64,000 nt of DNA, from the IMG/VR virus record IMGVR_UViG_3300029319_008466, positions 1-64,000 of that record. The stretch is one strand, 5' to 3'. Position 1 is the first letter of the stretch. The number at the start of each line of letters is the position of its first letter. The notes below the pieces were generated by a model that was given only the letters and a program-made list of their open reading frames with translations, was not told the origin of the DNA and searched no databases. Positions 40,101 through 49,300 of this stretch are shown piece after piece. The position numbers and the translations under genes are program-made. The stretch is from a virus.

Positions 40101-42491
40101 CAATATGAGTATAAAAAAGAGTATAATTTTGAAATTAACTATCCTTTTCGTTGGTTGTCGGAATACGGTCTTAATAGAGAGGAAATAGGAAATGCGGATA
40201 TTTTCAAACAAATAATAAGGAACTCTTTAAACAAATATTTCACCTACTCACAAGATGCTACGCACATTGATGCAATTGTAGATGCACTTGGTGTGTCCAC
40301 TATTAATGAAAACATGTGGCTTGGATCCTCTAATTATGCCAACTTATTACAAAATATATTAAAAAGGTCAATAGAGCACGTCGCGCCTCTTGGTGAATAT
40401 CGGGCCCCGTCCTCAAGAGGTACGCCAGAATGGTCCATCCAAAGAGATAATGCGACGGCATGGAATACAAAGCTTGGTGAAATAGACTTAACATACAACA
40501 GTTCAGATATTTTTGGCTATAATACTCTCAAACAACAATCTGCCGATTTTTTAAACAACATCCTTAATATTGATAAAGCTGTTTTTTGTGACCCCCTTAC
40601 ACCTTTGAATAGAACAGGTGTAACATATGCAATAAAGATGCTAATAAGATCTTTTTTCGTTGAGCAGTCATATACAACAGTCCAAGTTTTTAATGCATTC
40701 GATGTATCATCTTATGGCGAATCACAATTATTTATTGACTATTTGTATAGCAAAATGGAAATTTATTTAGACAAAGTTTACGCTAATTTTGAAACCCTTG
40801 ATGGTCGGTTGTGGCAAGCTTTATTAGACGAGTGTCAAAATATATATGATATTCGAATAGCACTCGGAGAAGAGTTGCCGACAGTTAACAGTTCCGAGGG
40901 CATTTTTAAATACTTTATTCAAGAAGAACTAATAGAGATTCATGCAAATATAGAAAATGCCATAGATACACTGTATCCAGATTATGAGACATTTAACCAT
41001 TTTATAATTGATAAATTGTTTCCAAGTTTGGCTGCCAGCACCAACGCTGTTGAACAAAAATACGAGGCTTCGATTCCATCGAAACAGTCAGGAACTTTTA
41101 CACAAAATGTAGTGGTAGGAACTCCTGATTTCCGCTCTGGAAAGATGCTTCCACCTGACGCTTCAGATGCTTGGTTTGAGGCATTGGCAAATACATCAGA
41201 TATAATAGAAAAACCAAAGTGGGAGGATGTGAACTTTAGTTTTCCAGCATATTTTGATGAATCTCACAAAGAACAGATGAAGCAAGATTTTGAAGAAATT
41301 ATAAATACATATTGGGATGCACTTCGCGAAGCCCGAGAAAGCGCCTCCAATAATACTGCCGACGACATCTACCCTGAAATACCTCAAGATTTAAGAGATC
41401 TCAACAGGAAAACCTTTGATAAAAACACATTAGAACAGGTCGTTATTGATGATTCCAAAGATATACAAGAAACAAAAATTTCTTCTTATCAGTTTGAAAA
41501 CGTAGGCTTTGGCGAGGAATCATACCAATACCCAAACGTTGCCACAGTAACTATTGGAATTAACTTTAATATAGACATTACTGCTGATGTACAAGTAGAA
41601 TATGACGCAACAAGTGAGTATTTAGCAGGACAAGAAGACTCTCCAATCTACAATTCATTCGAGATTTATAATCGAGTCAGCGATGATCCAGATTCTGTGG
41701 AGAAAGAAGGGACAATCGACATTCAAGACAGTGAAGTAGAAATAAACGTTGGCGGGCCTCTTATTGAATCTTATGTAGAGTACAAAAAGAAGGGTGGAGA
41801 CACCAACGTGATGGGAGTTAACGCTTTTGTAAGGGAGCAATTATCAAATGAAAAATTAGATGCAAAGTTTAAAGATGTGTATGAATATATAATATTTGGT
41901 AGAAGAGTGTGTCTTATCTCTGAGCCTTCTTTCTCAGACACAACCGCCAACTCAACCCCATCGCAACGGAAGACTGGAACAGTTAAAGACGAAGTTGGCA
42001 AATTAACAAACGTTACCTCGGTATCAGAAAAATATAAAGTGTTTGAAATGAAAAAACAAGAAAGAAGAATTAATGGACGACAAACAGCATATGATTATAT
42101 TTCAATACCCCTTGTCTCTGTTGAGTGCGAATACAGCCCATCTGATCTAACTTCAGATACGACGATTGAACAGGTGTTAAAAACATTCGAAGACGAATAT
42201 CACCAAAAAGTAAAAAATGATCTTAAAGCGCGATTGTTCGAAACAGATGAATTTAAGCTCTTGTTCGAACACTTGTTTCCTATGCGAGATATAGTGTCTT
42301 TGTTGTCCATATTCGAAGACGCTTATTTATCTGATTCTGATTTAAGACCAAAAACTGCGGCATCGCCGATTCAACAGATTATGGATGATACAAAATTATC
42401 AATATTACAAGTATTTGTAGCATCTTTATATGGAAATGGGAAAATATCTTACCCTGATCCATTTATTGAAAAAGCCGGTGGCTTCTTATAA
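37161..42491 (+). CDS. Very large virion structural protein, 1776 residues
   Basis: An open frame of 5.3 kb, starting two bases after the previous stop. No enzyme motif, signal peptide or clear repeat is visible. Several acidic helical stretches (for example TEEINEILDKEKK and LEDVLEIVYSVEYDV) alternate with beta-rich regions. Its size, orientation and place directly upstream of gp25 and gp6 argue for a baseplate component. The segment near 1170-1320 (SYGESQLFIDYLYSKMEIY and so on) is helical and may form a scaffold. Function beyond structural is unknown. Confidence 0.8.
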   Translation: MSIWGNKPSSESFPFIEIDDWQYKDECHPYTDGEGFLYIVVESEYLSPGNDKENRLAEARRYGVEKLLQFYGKMQDEATVDQLDSVAETPDYLVNYRPCGNMIVLVRVPVETFEAIADDDTECDVAQRLPNQVSAFLSVENYRQQIEYVVNVVESFIPFIAASDQFITNINIIKEMRRLRRTADVIERYFNLNNISASNTTECPPNLEDVLEIVYSVEYDVMFALIEGKQYTIGYNCFVENPLLNHLTTAHLLANLGAMEGELIYAYNDSFNIFDFLEKYLLPTPIIMPKEKATDGLAKYDENGLPLSLADIAKIITLDLDVNLCPTEEERLQRERVILSPVTRASIARAATQAEEFVGDNKLSSKGVQDLVEQMSAIKGSFTSKQGAEEALDQLYNNTMAKINIGCVLNETLQCLLEKSITLLGEELFDDPDLEKIINIRKGTLGQFVDGECNLKKCDGTPMINADIGFPVFQGITIPDNFPTLNFLGSTFENALEQLYLELINALSSLVLGVLQNSCELLYKTATEGIDVSYGMLEDNLQDWISKSIGVNYEDLNDPEAWSDALQKSGGTGFLGTVGNYVSRMEDSFESVISGTGISMNLPIPDPNNAWNFNTEEVFISPQVLSQFFSDTKDAAENVQSILSPAESRDVYKGIANDETLTLMYKCVNKANPSFGALFKNKHEMGDLFSGLGKLVDNEFLDSPLPLATTVPTDLCNITNSDSAATIREILLSEKDDELTTEEINEILDKEKKRTKQKLIQTFEILELYQNGNIISGFPKLYGGEGALIPEAPPIISNIIKNSVDGLFGSAISDFSTNIANYQDYWFEDPELGLPKIKFVSVQTTPTTVYYNEDGKLLGYDFADAYLSKDGPIYEIIKYVKDTPTQEGTTAYVYSYPAKFRVSPFRALYKNTINPLTSGQNSERILLDDQLKNISFFSKAELNKRPTQTSEYEENAVKYDTTDYDIGNKTNTLGQTSFRNQYEYKKEYNFEINYPFRWLSEYGLNREEIGNADIFKQIIRNSLNKYFTYSQDATHIDAIVDALGVSTINENMWLGSSNYANLLQNILKRSIEHVAPLGEYRAPSSRGTPEWSIQRDNATAWNTKLGEIDLTYNSSDIFGYNTLKQQSADFLNNILNIDKAVFCDPLTPLNRTGVTYAIKMLIRSFFVEQSYTTVQVFNAFDVSSYGESQLFIDYLYSKMEIYLDKVYANFETLDGRLWQALLDECQNIYDIRIALGEELPTVNSSEGIFKYFIQEELIEIHANIENAIDTLYPDYETFNHFIIDKLFPSLAASTNAVEQKYEASIPSKQSGTFTQNVVVGTPDFRSGKMLPPDASDAWFEALANTSDIIEKPKWEDVNFSFPAYFDESHKEQMKQDFEEIINTYWDALREARESASNNTADDIYPEIPQDLRDLNRKTFDKNTLEQVVIDDSKDIQETKISSYQFENVGFGEESYQYPNVATVTIGINFNIDITADVQVEYDATSEYLAGQEDSPIYNSFEIYNRVSDDPDSVEKEGTIDIQDSEVEINVGGPLIESYVEYKKKGGDTNVMGVNAFVREQLSNEKLDAKFKDVYEYIIFGRRVCLISEPSFSDTTANSTPSQRKTGTVKDEVGKLTNVTSVSEKYKVFEMKKQERRINGRQTAYDYISIPLVSVECEYSPSDLTSDTTIEQVLKTFEDEYHQKVKNDLKARLFETDEFKLLFEHLFPMRDIVSLLSIFEDAYLSDSDLRPKTAASPIQQIMDDTKLSILQVFVASLYGNGKISYPDPFIEKAGGFL

Positions 42492-42499
42492 GATAAAAC

Positions 42500-42523
42500 T
42501 ATTTACATAACAGAGGTGCGCTT
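42500..42523 (+). promoter_or_regulatory. TATTTAC leader with ribosome binding site before gp25
   Basis: TATTTAC (42500-42506) is followed by AGAGGTG at 42512-42518 and the gp25 ATG at 42524. The same layout precedes gp6 (42934-42940) and, without the AGAGG part, PhoH (827-833). It may be a phage late-promoter element plus RBS, but only three examples were noticed. Confidence 0.25.
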
Positions 42524-42925
42524 ATGCCTGGAATATCTCCAAAATTACCATTATCTTTAGATCCGGTTGACGGCTATAGATTAAACAAAAATCTTAAACA
42601 AGTAATACAGCAAAATTTAAAAATGTTAGTTTTAACTGCACCAGGAGAAAGAATTATGATTCCTGAATTTGGTGTCGGGTTAAGAAATTATTTATTTAGA
42701 AACGCAACCAATCACACATTCATGGAAATCGAAAATCGGATAATGCAACAAGCCAGTTACTATATGCCAGGAATCAATATTAACAAAGTTGAGTTTCGCA
42801 CGGAACGTCGCGACGAAGCATCAATGGTGATTGAAGGCACATCCCCCACAAACTACCTACAGATTAGAATAATATATGATGTGCCATCGCTGTTTATTTC
42901 TAATGCTTTGACAATTAATTTATGA
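42524..42925 (+). CDS. Baseplate wedge protein gp25 (GPW_gp25 family)
   Basis: 133 residues. The family core is present: NLKQVIQQNLKMLVLTAPGERIMIPEFGVGLRNYLF (key residues T-x-P-G-E-R, P-E-F-G-x-G-L), followed by a beta-rich second half. gp25 is a lysozyme-like wedge component that helps start sheath assembly in contractile tails. An AGAGGTG leader precedes it, and gp6 follows after 32 bases, the standard neighbourhood. Confidence 0.93.
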   Translation: MPGISPKLPLSLDPVDGYRLNKNLKQVIQQNLKMLVLTAPGERIMIPEFGVGLRNYLFRNATNHTFMEIENRIMQQASYYMPGININKVEFRTERRDEASMVIEGTSPTNYLQIRIIYDVPSLFISNALTINL

Positions 42926-42933
42926 GTTGTTGA

Positions 42934-42957
42934 TATTTACTATAAGAGGAATTTTTT
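42934..42957 (+). promoter_or_regulatory. TATTTAC leader with ribosome binding site before gp6
   Basis: TATTTAC (42934-42940) then AGAGGAA (42945-42951) and the gp6 GTG at 42958. The spacing from TATTTAC to the start codon (17 bases) equals that of gp25. The RBS supports the GTG start. Whether TATTTAC is a promoter element is not established. Confidence 0.3.
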
Positions 42958-44760
42958 GTGCCAAAAAGAAGAGAAAACATCGATATAAATTATCTTAGCA
43001 GAGACTTTCAATCAATAAAAGATGATTTGACCGAATATGCTAGAAGATATTATCCTGACACATTCAGAGATTTTAGCGATGCTGGCTTTGGCGCTCTAAT
43101 GCTTGATATGGTCTCATATGTTGGCGATGTTATGTCTTTTTACTTAGACTATCAAGCGAATGAAAGTTTTCTTTCAACTGCTGTCGAATATGAGAACGTT
43201 TTAAAACACGGTCAATCGATGGGGTATAAGCACCAAGGCGCTAATTCTACTTATGGTACCGTAACACTTTACATTACAGTTCCCTCGGCAGACAACGGAG
43301 TTGGGCCCAACGATGCTGCAATACCAATATTGAAAGCAGGAACACAGTTTATGTCTGAAAACAATTCTATTTTTACACTAATGGAAGATGTGAATTTTGC
43401 TGATTCTGTAAATGATATGGTAGTTGCCAACACAAGCACATCTACCGGAATGCCGTCTCAATATGCTATAAGAGCCACCGGACAAGTCGTGTCTGGAGAA
43501 AATAGATTTAAACGATTTACGGTCGGATCTTTTCAAAAATTTAGAGTTTTAAATCTTGGCGGCAATAATGTTACAGAAATCTTATCTGTTTATGATAGCA
43601 ACGGAAATAGCTATTATGAGGTAGAACACCTTTCCCAAGATACAATTTATTTGCCAATTACAAACACGGATACAACGACCAACGTGCAAACACCAACTAT
43701 AATCAAACCAGTTGTTGTGCCCAGGAGATTTATTGTTGGTAAAAATCGATTTTCGACAAACTTAATTTTTGGATATGGTTCTGATACAGAGCTAAATGCA
43801 TCATCTTTAGTAGATCCCGCTAGTATTGTCATGGACTTGCATGCAAAAAACTATGTTACCGACCGTGCGCTTGATCCTTCAAATCTTGTCAAAACTGATA
43901 AATTTGGCGTAGGTCCATCAAATACTGACATATTAGTTACTTACCGCACAAACACAAACGAAAATTCAAATGCATCATCCAACACAATAACAAGAGTTGT
44001 CAGCGCGGATATGCAATTTAAAGATCCGGTTATGCTTAATACAGGAATAATGAATTCTGTGCAATATAGTTTAGAGGTTAACAACGAAGAACCAATTCAA
44101 GGCGATGTATCGCCGCCAAACCTAATTGAACTAAGAGAATTAATCCAAGGATCATTCTCAGCACATAACAGGGCGGTTACGGCAGAAGATTATAAGGCAT
44201 TAATTTATACCATACCATCTCGTTTTGGAACTGTATATAGGTGTTCTGTTGTGCAAGATGTTGATTCAAATTTAAGAAATATTAATATTTATACAATTTG
44301 TCGCTCAAACAATGGGTACTTAGAAGTCACAAACAATGTTTTGAAAGAAAATATTAAGACATGGTTAAATACTAAAAGAATGATAAATGATTCAATTGAT
44401 ATTTTAGACGCAAAAATTGTAAATCTTGGAATAGAATTTGAATTATTATCAGAGCTTTCAGTAAATAAAACAGTTGTTCTAAACAATGCTATATCCGCAT
44501 TGAGTCGGTATCTTTTAGACCCTGGCGAAGTTGGAGAACATTTTGGAATTACGGATATATATTCTATCTTAAATGATGTTCCGGGTGTAGCAGACGCAAC
44601 TTATGTGAGTGTTTATCAAAAAAGAGGCACTGGATATTCCAGCGTTAGTATGGATGTTAAGAGTCAAATGACTGCTGATGGTAGATTTATAAAAGCTCCT
44701 AAAAATGTTATATTTGAGGTTAAATATCCAAGCTCTGATATTCAAGGGACAATCAAATAA
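42958..44760 (+). CDS. Baseplate wedge protein gp6-like (baseplate J family)
   Basis: 600 residues from GTG 42958, set by the AGAGGAA leader. The N-terminus INYLSRDFQSIKDDLTEYAR and the SDAGFGALMLDMVSYVGDVMSFYLDYQANESFL stretch (key residues F-x-x-I-x-x-x-L; D-M-V-S-Y-V-G-D; N-E-S-F-L) are the baseplate-J/gp6 signature. GVADATYVSVYQKRG near the C-terminus is also typical. gp6 links wedges into the inner baseplate ring of contractile tails. It ends on the first base of the next ATG. Confidence 0.92.
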   Translation: MPKRRENIDINYLSRDFQSIKDDLTEYARRYYPDTFRDFSDAGFGALMLDMVSYVGDVMSFYLDYQANESFLSTAVEYENVLKHGQSMGYKHQGANSTYGTVTLYITVPSADNGVGPNDAAIPILKAGTQFMSENNSIFTLMEDVNFADSVNDMVVANTSTSTGMPSQYAIRATGQVVSGENRFKRFTVGSFQKFRVLNLGGNNVTEILSVYDSNGNSYYEVEHLSQDTIYLPITNTDTTTNVQTPTIIKPVVVPRRFIVGKNRFSTNLIFGYGSDTELNASSLVDPASIVMDLHAKNYVTDRALDPSNLVKTDKFGVGPSNTDILVTYRTNTNENSNASSNTITRVVSADMQFKDPVMLNTGIMNSVQYSLEVNNEEPIQGDVSPPNLIELRELIQGSFSAHNRAVTAEDYKALIYTIPSRFGTVYRCSVVQDVDSNLRNINIYTICRSNNGYLEVTNNVLKENIKTWLNTKRMINDSIDILDAKIVNLGIEFELLSELSVNKTVVLNNAISALSRYLLDPGEVGEHFGITDIYSILNDVPGVADATYVSVYQKRGTGYSSVSMDVKSQMTADGRFIKAPKNVIFEVKYPSSDIQGTIK

Positions 44761-46331
44761 TGGGTATTAAAAGATATACGGCGACAGAAGATACAACAAT
44801 TACCAACGCTTATAAGCCAAACTTAACAAGTCGTGCCACAGGTTCAAATATGGGTTTGTCTGATTCGCTAGAGGTGTTTAGGATTTATGGTCAAGAATCT
44901 TCTGGCTCAAGCGAACTGTCAAGGATACTTGTTAAATTTCCTGTCACGGGAAGCAATTCAATTAAATCAGATCGTGCAGCAGGCACTATTCCAGAAAGTG
45001 GTAGTGTCAATTTTTACCTTCGCATGTTCAATGCTGAACACCCCTTTACATTGCCGCGAAATTTTAGTTTAACTGTAGCTGCTATTTCTCGTTCTTGGAA
45101 TGAAGGTACTGGAATGGACATGGATGCATATTCCGATTTGGGTGCGACCAACTGGCTATCCGCCTCCAGTGGTTCCGCTGGCGCTGTTTTATGGACTTCT
45201 CAAGGAGGCGATCTTCATGCCTCTCCAACGTACACAGTAGACTTTGATAAGGGCACTGAAGATATTGAACTGGATATTACCGCATTAGTTGAGCAGTGGA
45301 TATCTGGTTCGGCAGCAGGCGGTAGTGGAATGGGGCCAGGACCGGGAACCACAAAAGGAAAACAAAATTATGGTGCAGCTATATATTTAACAAACGAAAC
45401 GGCATATTCTTCTTCATATACAAAAAAGTTTTTTGCCAGAGGATCTGAGTATTTTTTCAAACGCCCAATAATTGAAGCAAGGTGGGATTCTGCAAGAAAA
45501 GATAACAGAGGCAATTTCTTTTACAGTAGCTCTTTGGCTCCAGCGGTTGATAACTTAAACACATTATACTTGTACAACTATGTTCGTGGAAGATTGGTGG
45601 ATATTCCTGGTCTTGGTAGCACCAACAAAATATATGTAAGCCTTTTTTCTGGCACAGCCGACAATACAACGACTTCCGGCTCTGCGCTTAATTTGTCAGC
45701 CGGTGGCGGGGTTGTCACAACTGGTCACATTAATGCCACAGGAAGTAAAATCGCTACAGGAATATATTCGTGCTCACTGGCGTTGACTGCTGCGAATCCT
45801 AATAATGTTGGTCACTACCCTGGTACAAATTTAACAAAAATATTTGACGTGTGGCACACAAAGAGCGACGGTGCATCTATTGGTAGCATTGTGTATCATA
45901 CTGGAAGTTTTAAGCCACAAGTGTTAGATTCCTCTGTTCCAAACCCTTATTCAAAATATGTTCTAAATATAACCAATTTAAGAGATGTATATTACACAGA
46001 CGAAACTGTGCAATTTAGGGTGTATACGCGGCAAAAAGACTGGAACCCTACAATTTGGACTAAGGCAAGTATAGATCCCGAGCTTGAAATTATAGAAAGT
46101 GGCGCTTATAAAGTTGTTAGAATTATTGATAATTTTGACGCCATTCCGTTTGGAACGGGCAGTGACTTGCAGACCCAAGTTTCATATGATGTAAGTGGAA
46201 GCTATTTTACGTTAGACATGAACATGTTAGAGACGGGATACGCATATGGAATTAAGTTTGCTTTTTATGATGGTGTAGCAGCAACATGGAATGAGTATCC
46301 TGACGTATTTAAATTTAGAGTAGAGGATTGA
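44760..46331 (+). CDS. Virion structural protein, DNRLRE-like N-domain
   Basis: 523 residues, TAATG overlap with gp6. IKRYTATEDTTITNAYKPN and ELSRILVKFPV at the start recall DNRLRE-type beta modules of surface proteins. The middle is Ser/Gly/Thr-rich (for example WISGSAAGGSGMGPGPG), and the last 150 residues are beta-rich with no enzymatic motif. Position between gp6 and the giant protein indicates a baseplate or fibre-network component. No signal peptide, cysteine pair or coiled coil was noticed. Confidence 0.75.
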   Translation: MGIKRYTATEDTTITNAYKPNLTSRATGSNMGLSDSLEVFRIYGQESSGSSELSRILVKFPVTGSNSIKSDRAAGTIPESGSVNFYLRMFNAEHPFTLPRNFSLTVAAISRSWNEGTGMDMDAYSDLGATNWLSASSGSAGAVLWTSQGGDLHASPTYTVDFDKGTEDIELDITALVEQWISGSAAGGSGMGPGPGTTKGKQNYGAAIYLTNETAYSSSYTKKFFARGSEYFFKRPIIEARWDSARKDNRGNFFYSSSLAPAVDNLNTLYLYNYVRGRLVDIPGLGSTNKIYVSLFSGTADNTTTSGSALNLSAGGGVVTTGHINATGSKIATGIYSCSLALTAANPNNVGHYPGTNLTKIFDVWHTKSDGASIGSIVYHTGSFKPQVLDSSVPNPYSKYVLNITNLRDVYYTDETVQFRVYTRQKDWNPTIWTKASIDPELEIIESGAYKVVRIIDNFDAIPFGTGSDLQTQVSYDVSGSYFTLDMNMLETGYAYGIKFAFYDGVAATWNEYPDVFKFRVED

Positions 46332-46332
46332 T

Positions 46333-49300
46333 ATGGCAATAAAAGATCTTTTTAATCAAAGAAGTTCTAACGTTGTCGTCTCCTCTAGTGCGTTAATTTT
46401 GGGAGAGGATGTAGAGTCATTAGGATATATCTCTGCTTTTGTTGAAGACGAGCAGCGGGTAGAACCACATGTTAATTTTACAAAGCCTGAAAATTTTGCC
46501 AAATATGGTTCCGCAGAACAGTATTATGACCAATCTATTAAATGGATCTATGGAGAATATCCGTATGATGGATCGTTAAAAGAAAAATATGAATGGCAAA
46601 ATAATTCTACATTATTAGATTTATACATTTATGATAATAGGTATCCAAAAACAACAGGATATGCTAACTTTTCAAGCGATGGTTGGGGCACACTAACTGC
46701 CTCTATGGTTATTGGCTATGGCGCACCAGCGACCACTAACTATGAATATATTAATTTTAAAGGCGGACCTAATTCGGAGTTTGGTTCGTCACTGGGTACT
46801 TCATCTTTAAAAGATGTTTTTGATTCAAAGTCAAATATTTGGGATAGTACTGTAACTGGGGCAGCCGGACCCATTACGGCAACAAGAGAATCAAATCTTA
46901 AAACTGATCTCGCCGAGGGCGTCACGGTTGAGTTCTGGCTAAAGACGGGCTCCCTGAGCAATGCACTAACAGAGAAACAAGTTGTTTTTGATCTTTGGAA
47001 TGGACAGGGTTCTTCGAGCGCTGATTATGGTCGTTTAAGAATTGAAATTGACCCTCTTTTAAGTGCATCATCACCTTTCAGGGTTACTGTATTATCTGGC
47101 GCTGTAGGACTTAGCACCTCGTCTTTGGAAATTGGCTCCAGTCTTGATTTAAATTCTTTTTCCGACTGGAATCATTATGCTTTTAGTTTTGTCAACAATG
47201 GCGACAACATTACAACCAAGCTGTATGTTAATGGAGATTTGGATGAAACCATAACTACCGGCTCCAGTATTGGTGAGGTTAGAAAAGATTTACAGGCCAA
47301 TATAGGCGCTCTTTTGACTGGTACGTTTAACATGAGGGCAACCCCTACTGGTCCGAATCTTGGCTGGGGTAAGCTCTCTGGGTCGATGGATGAGTTTAGG
47401 TTCTGGAAAACAAAAAGAAGCTCAAAAGATATTGGTCGATACTGGTTCACTAGCAACTTAGGAGGAGGCACTAACACTGACAATGCTAATTTAGATTTAG
47501 GTGTATATTATAAATTTAATGAGGGCATTGTAGACGATAGCGGAATAGACAGTATAGTTTTAGATTATTCAGGAAGAGTTACAAATGGTACATGGACTGG
47601 CTATCCAAGCTCAAATGCACGAAATACAGGATCCGCTATTGTCTCCGCTAGTGCAGGAGTTGAGGATTTAGATCCAATTATATACCCGACACACGCCGAC
47701 GTGAGCAGTCTTAGCACAGAATTGCTTGCTTCTGGAACGCTTTGGGATTATGAGAACAACTCATCTTTATATTATTCAATGCCAGCTTGGATTATTGAAG
47801 AAGATGAGGGAAATGGTGGAAGCACAGGAAATTTAAAAAAATTAACCCAAATAATGGGCACCTATTTAGATAATTTAGATCTTTTAATAGGAGAGCTTCC
47901 TAAGTTAAATGTTGCATCTTATCCAAGCAGCAGTGTGCGCGGAAAACTTAATAAACCATATCCATACATGCAAACCGCAGTCGGGTCACTTGGAATGCAT
48001 GCGCCTGAATTATTTTCAAATAGTGATCTTATTGAATATTTTGGAAACAGAAACGAAACGGTAGAATTTGAAGAAGAGATTCATGATGTAAAGAATTTAA
48101 TTTATAATAACATCTACAACAACTTGCCCGACATATACAAAGCCAAAGGAACCGACAAGGCTTTTAGAAACTTAATTCGTTGTTTCGGCGTCGGTGACGA
48201 CTTAATAAGACTAAACATATACTCAAATAACGATACTTATAAGTTTGAAACCAAAAGAAGGCAAGCATCTTACAAAACAAAAGCTGCAAATTTTAACAAT
48301 GTAGACAGATTTAATAGCACAGTTTATCAATATGCAGATTCCACTAATCCAAATAGTGTTTCTTATATCTCGGGTAGTTCGACAGACAGCAAAACATATG
48401 AAGATTCTTTTCCAATTACATTAGAGACGGAAATAATTTTCCCACAAAAAATACCAGCAACAGAAGACAATGCTGGATCTCAAGAATTTAGGCATATTAC
48501 GGCATCTCTTTTTGGAATGCACACAGCAATAGCATCTCAGTCTATGGCTGGAACAGAAACCGACACAACATGGCATACAACTGATAATGCCAACCTTCAA
48601 GTTTATGCAATAAGAAGTGGCACCCTTACTAAAAATGTCAAATTCATGTTGACATCTTCAGCCCCTGCACACATTCCAGAATTGACAAGCAATTTCTTTT
48701 TTAACGTCTATGAAAATCAAAAATGGAATTTTGCTGTCAGATTAAAGCCTCATGGATACCCACAAGCATTTGCTAGCGGAGCACTGGACAACAACTATAT
48801 AGTTGAATTTTATGGTGTAAGTTACATTGGTGATAGAAAAGTTGATGAATTTATCGTAAGCGGAACAGTTGCAAAAGATGCAGCAGAAACTTTTCTAACT
48901 TCTCCAAAAAGAATATACGCTGGCGCACACCGAACTAACTTTACAGGCGCTGTGTTGCAGCGAACAGATGTAAAAATAACATCTTGTAGATATTGGTTTG
49001 ATTATTTGAATAATGAAGCAATTCAAAATCACGCTATGGATCCAGGCAATTTTGGAAACCCAAATCCATCAAGAGATGCTTTTTTTCTGGAAACAGATTT
49101 ATCCAACGTCGAGGTGCCAGAAATTGAATCTCTGGCACTGTCTTGGAATTTCGAATCACTAACCGGATCTAATGCATCTGGTCAATTCACTGTTCAGGAT
49201 GTTTCGTCTGGGTCTGTGGCCGAAGTGGGTAGATACAATTGGTTAGGAAAAATTCTTAAGTATCAACACACTGGTCGAGGCGATTTATTTCCTGCAAATT

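Noticed and set aside
37204-42001. Several minus-strand ORFs of 60-115 codons inside the 1776-residue gene
   Set aside because: All are antisense to a long, intact frame, without RBS or recognisable protein features.
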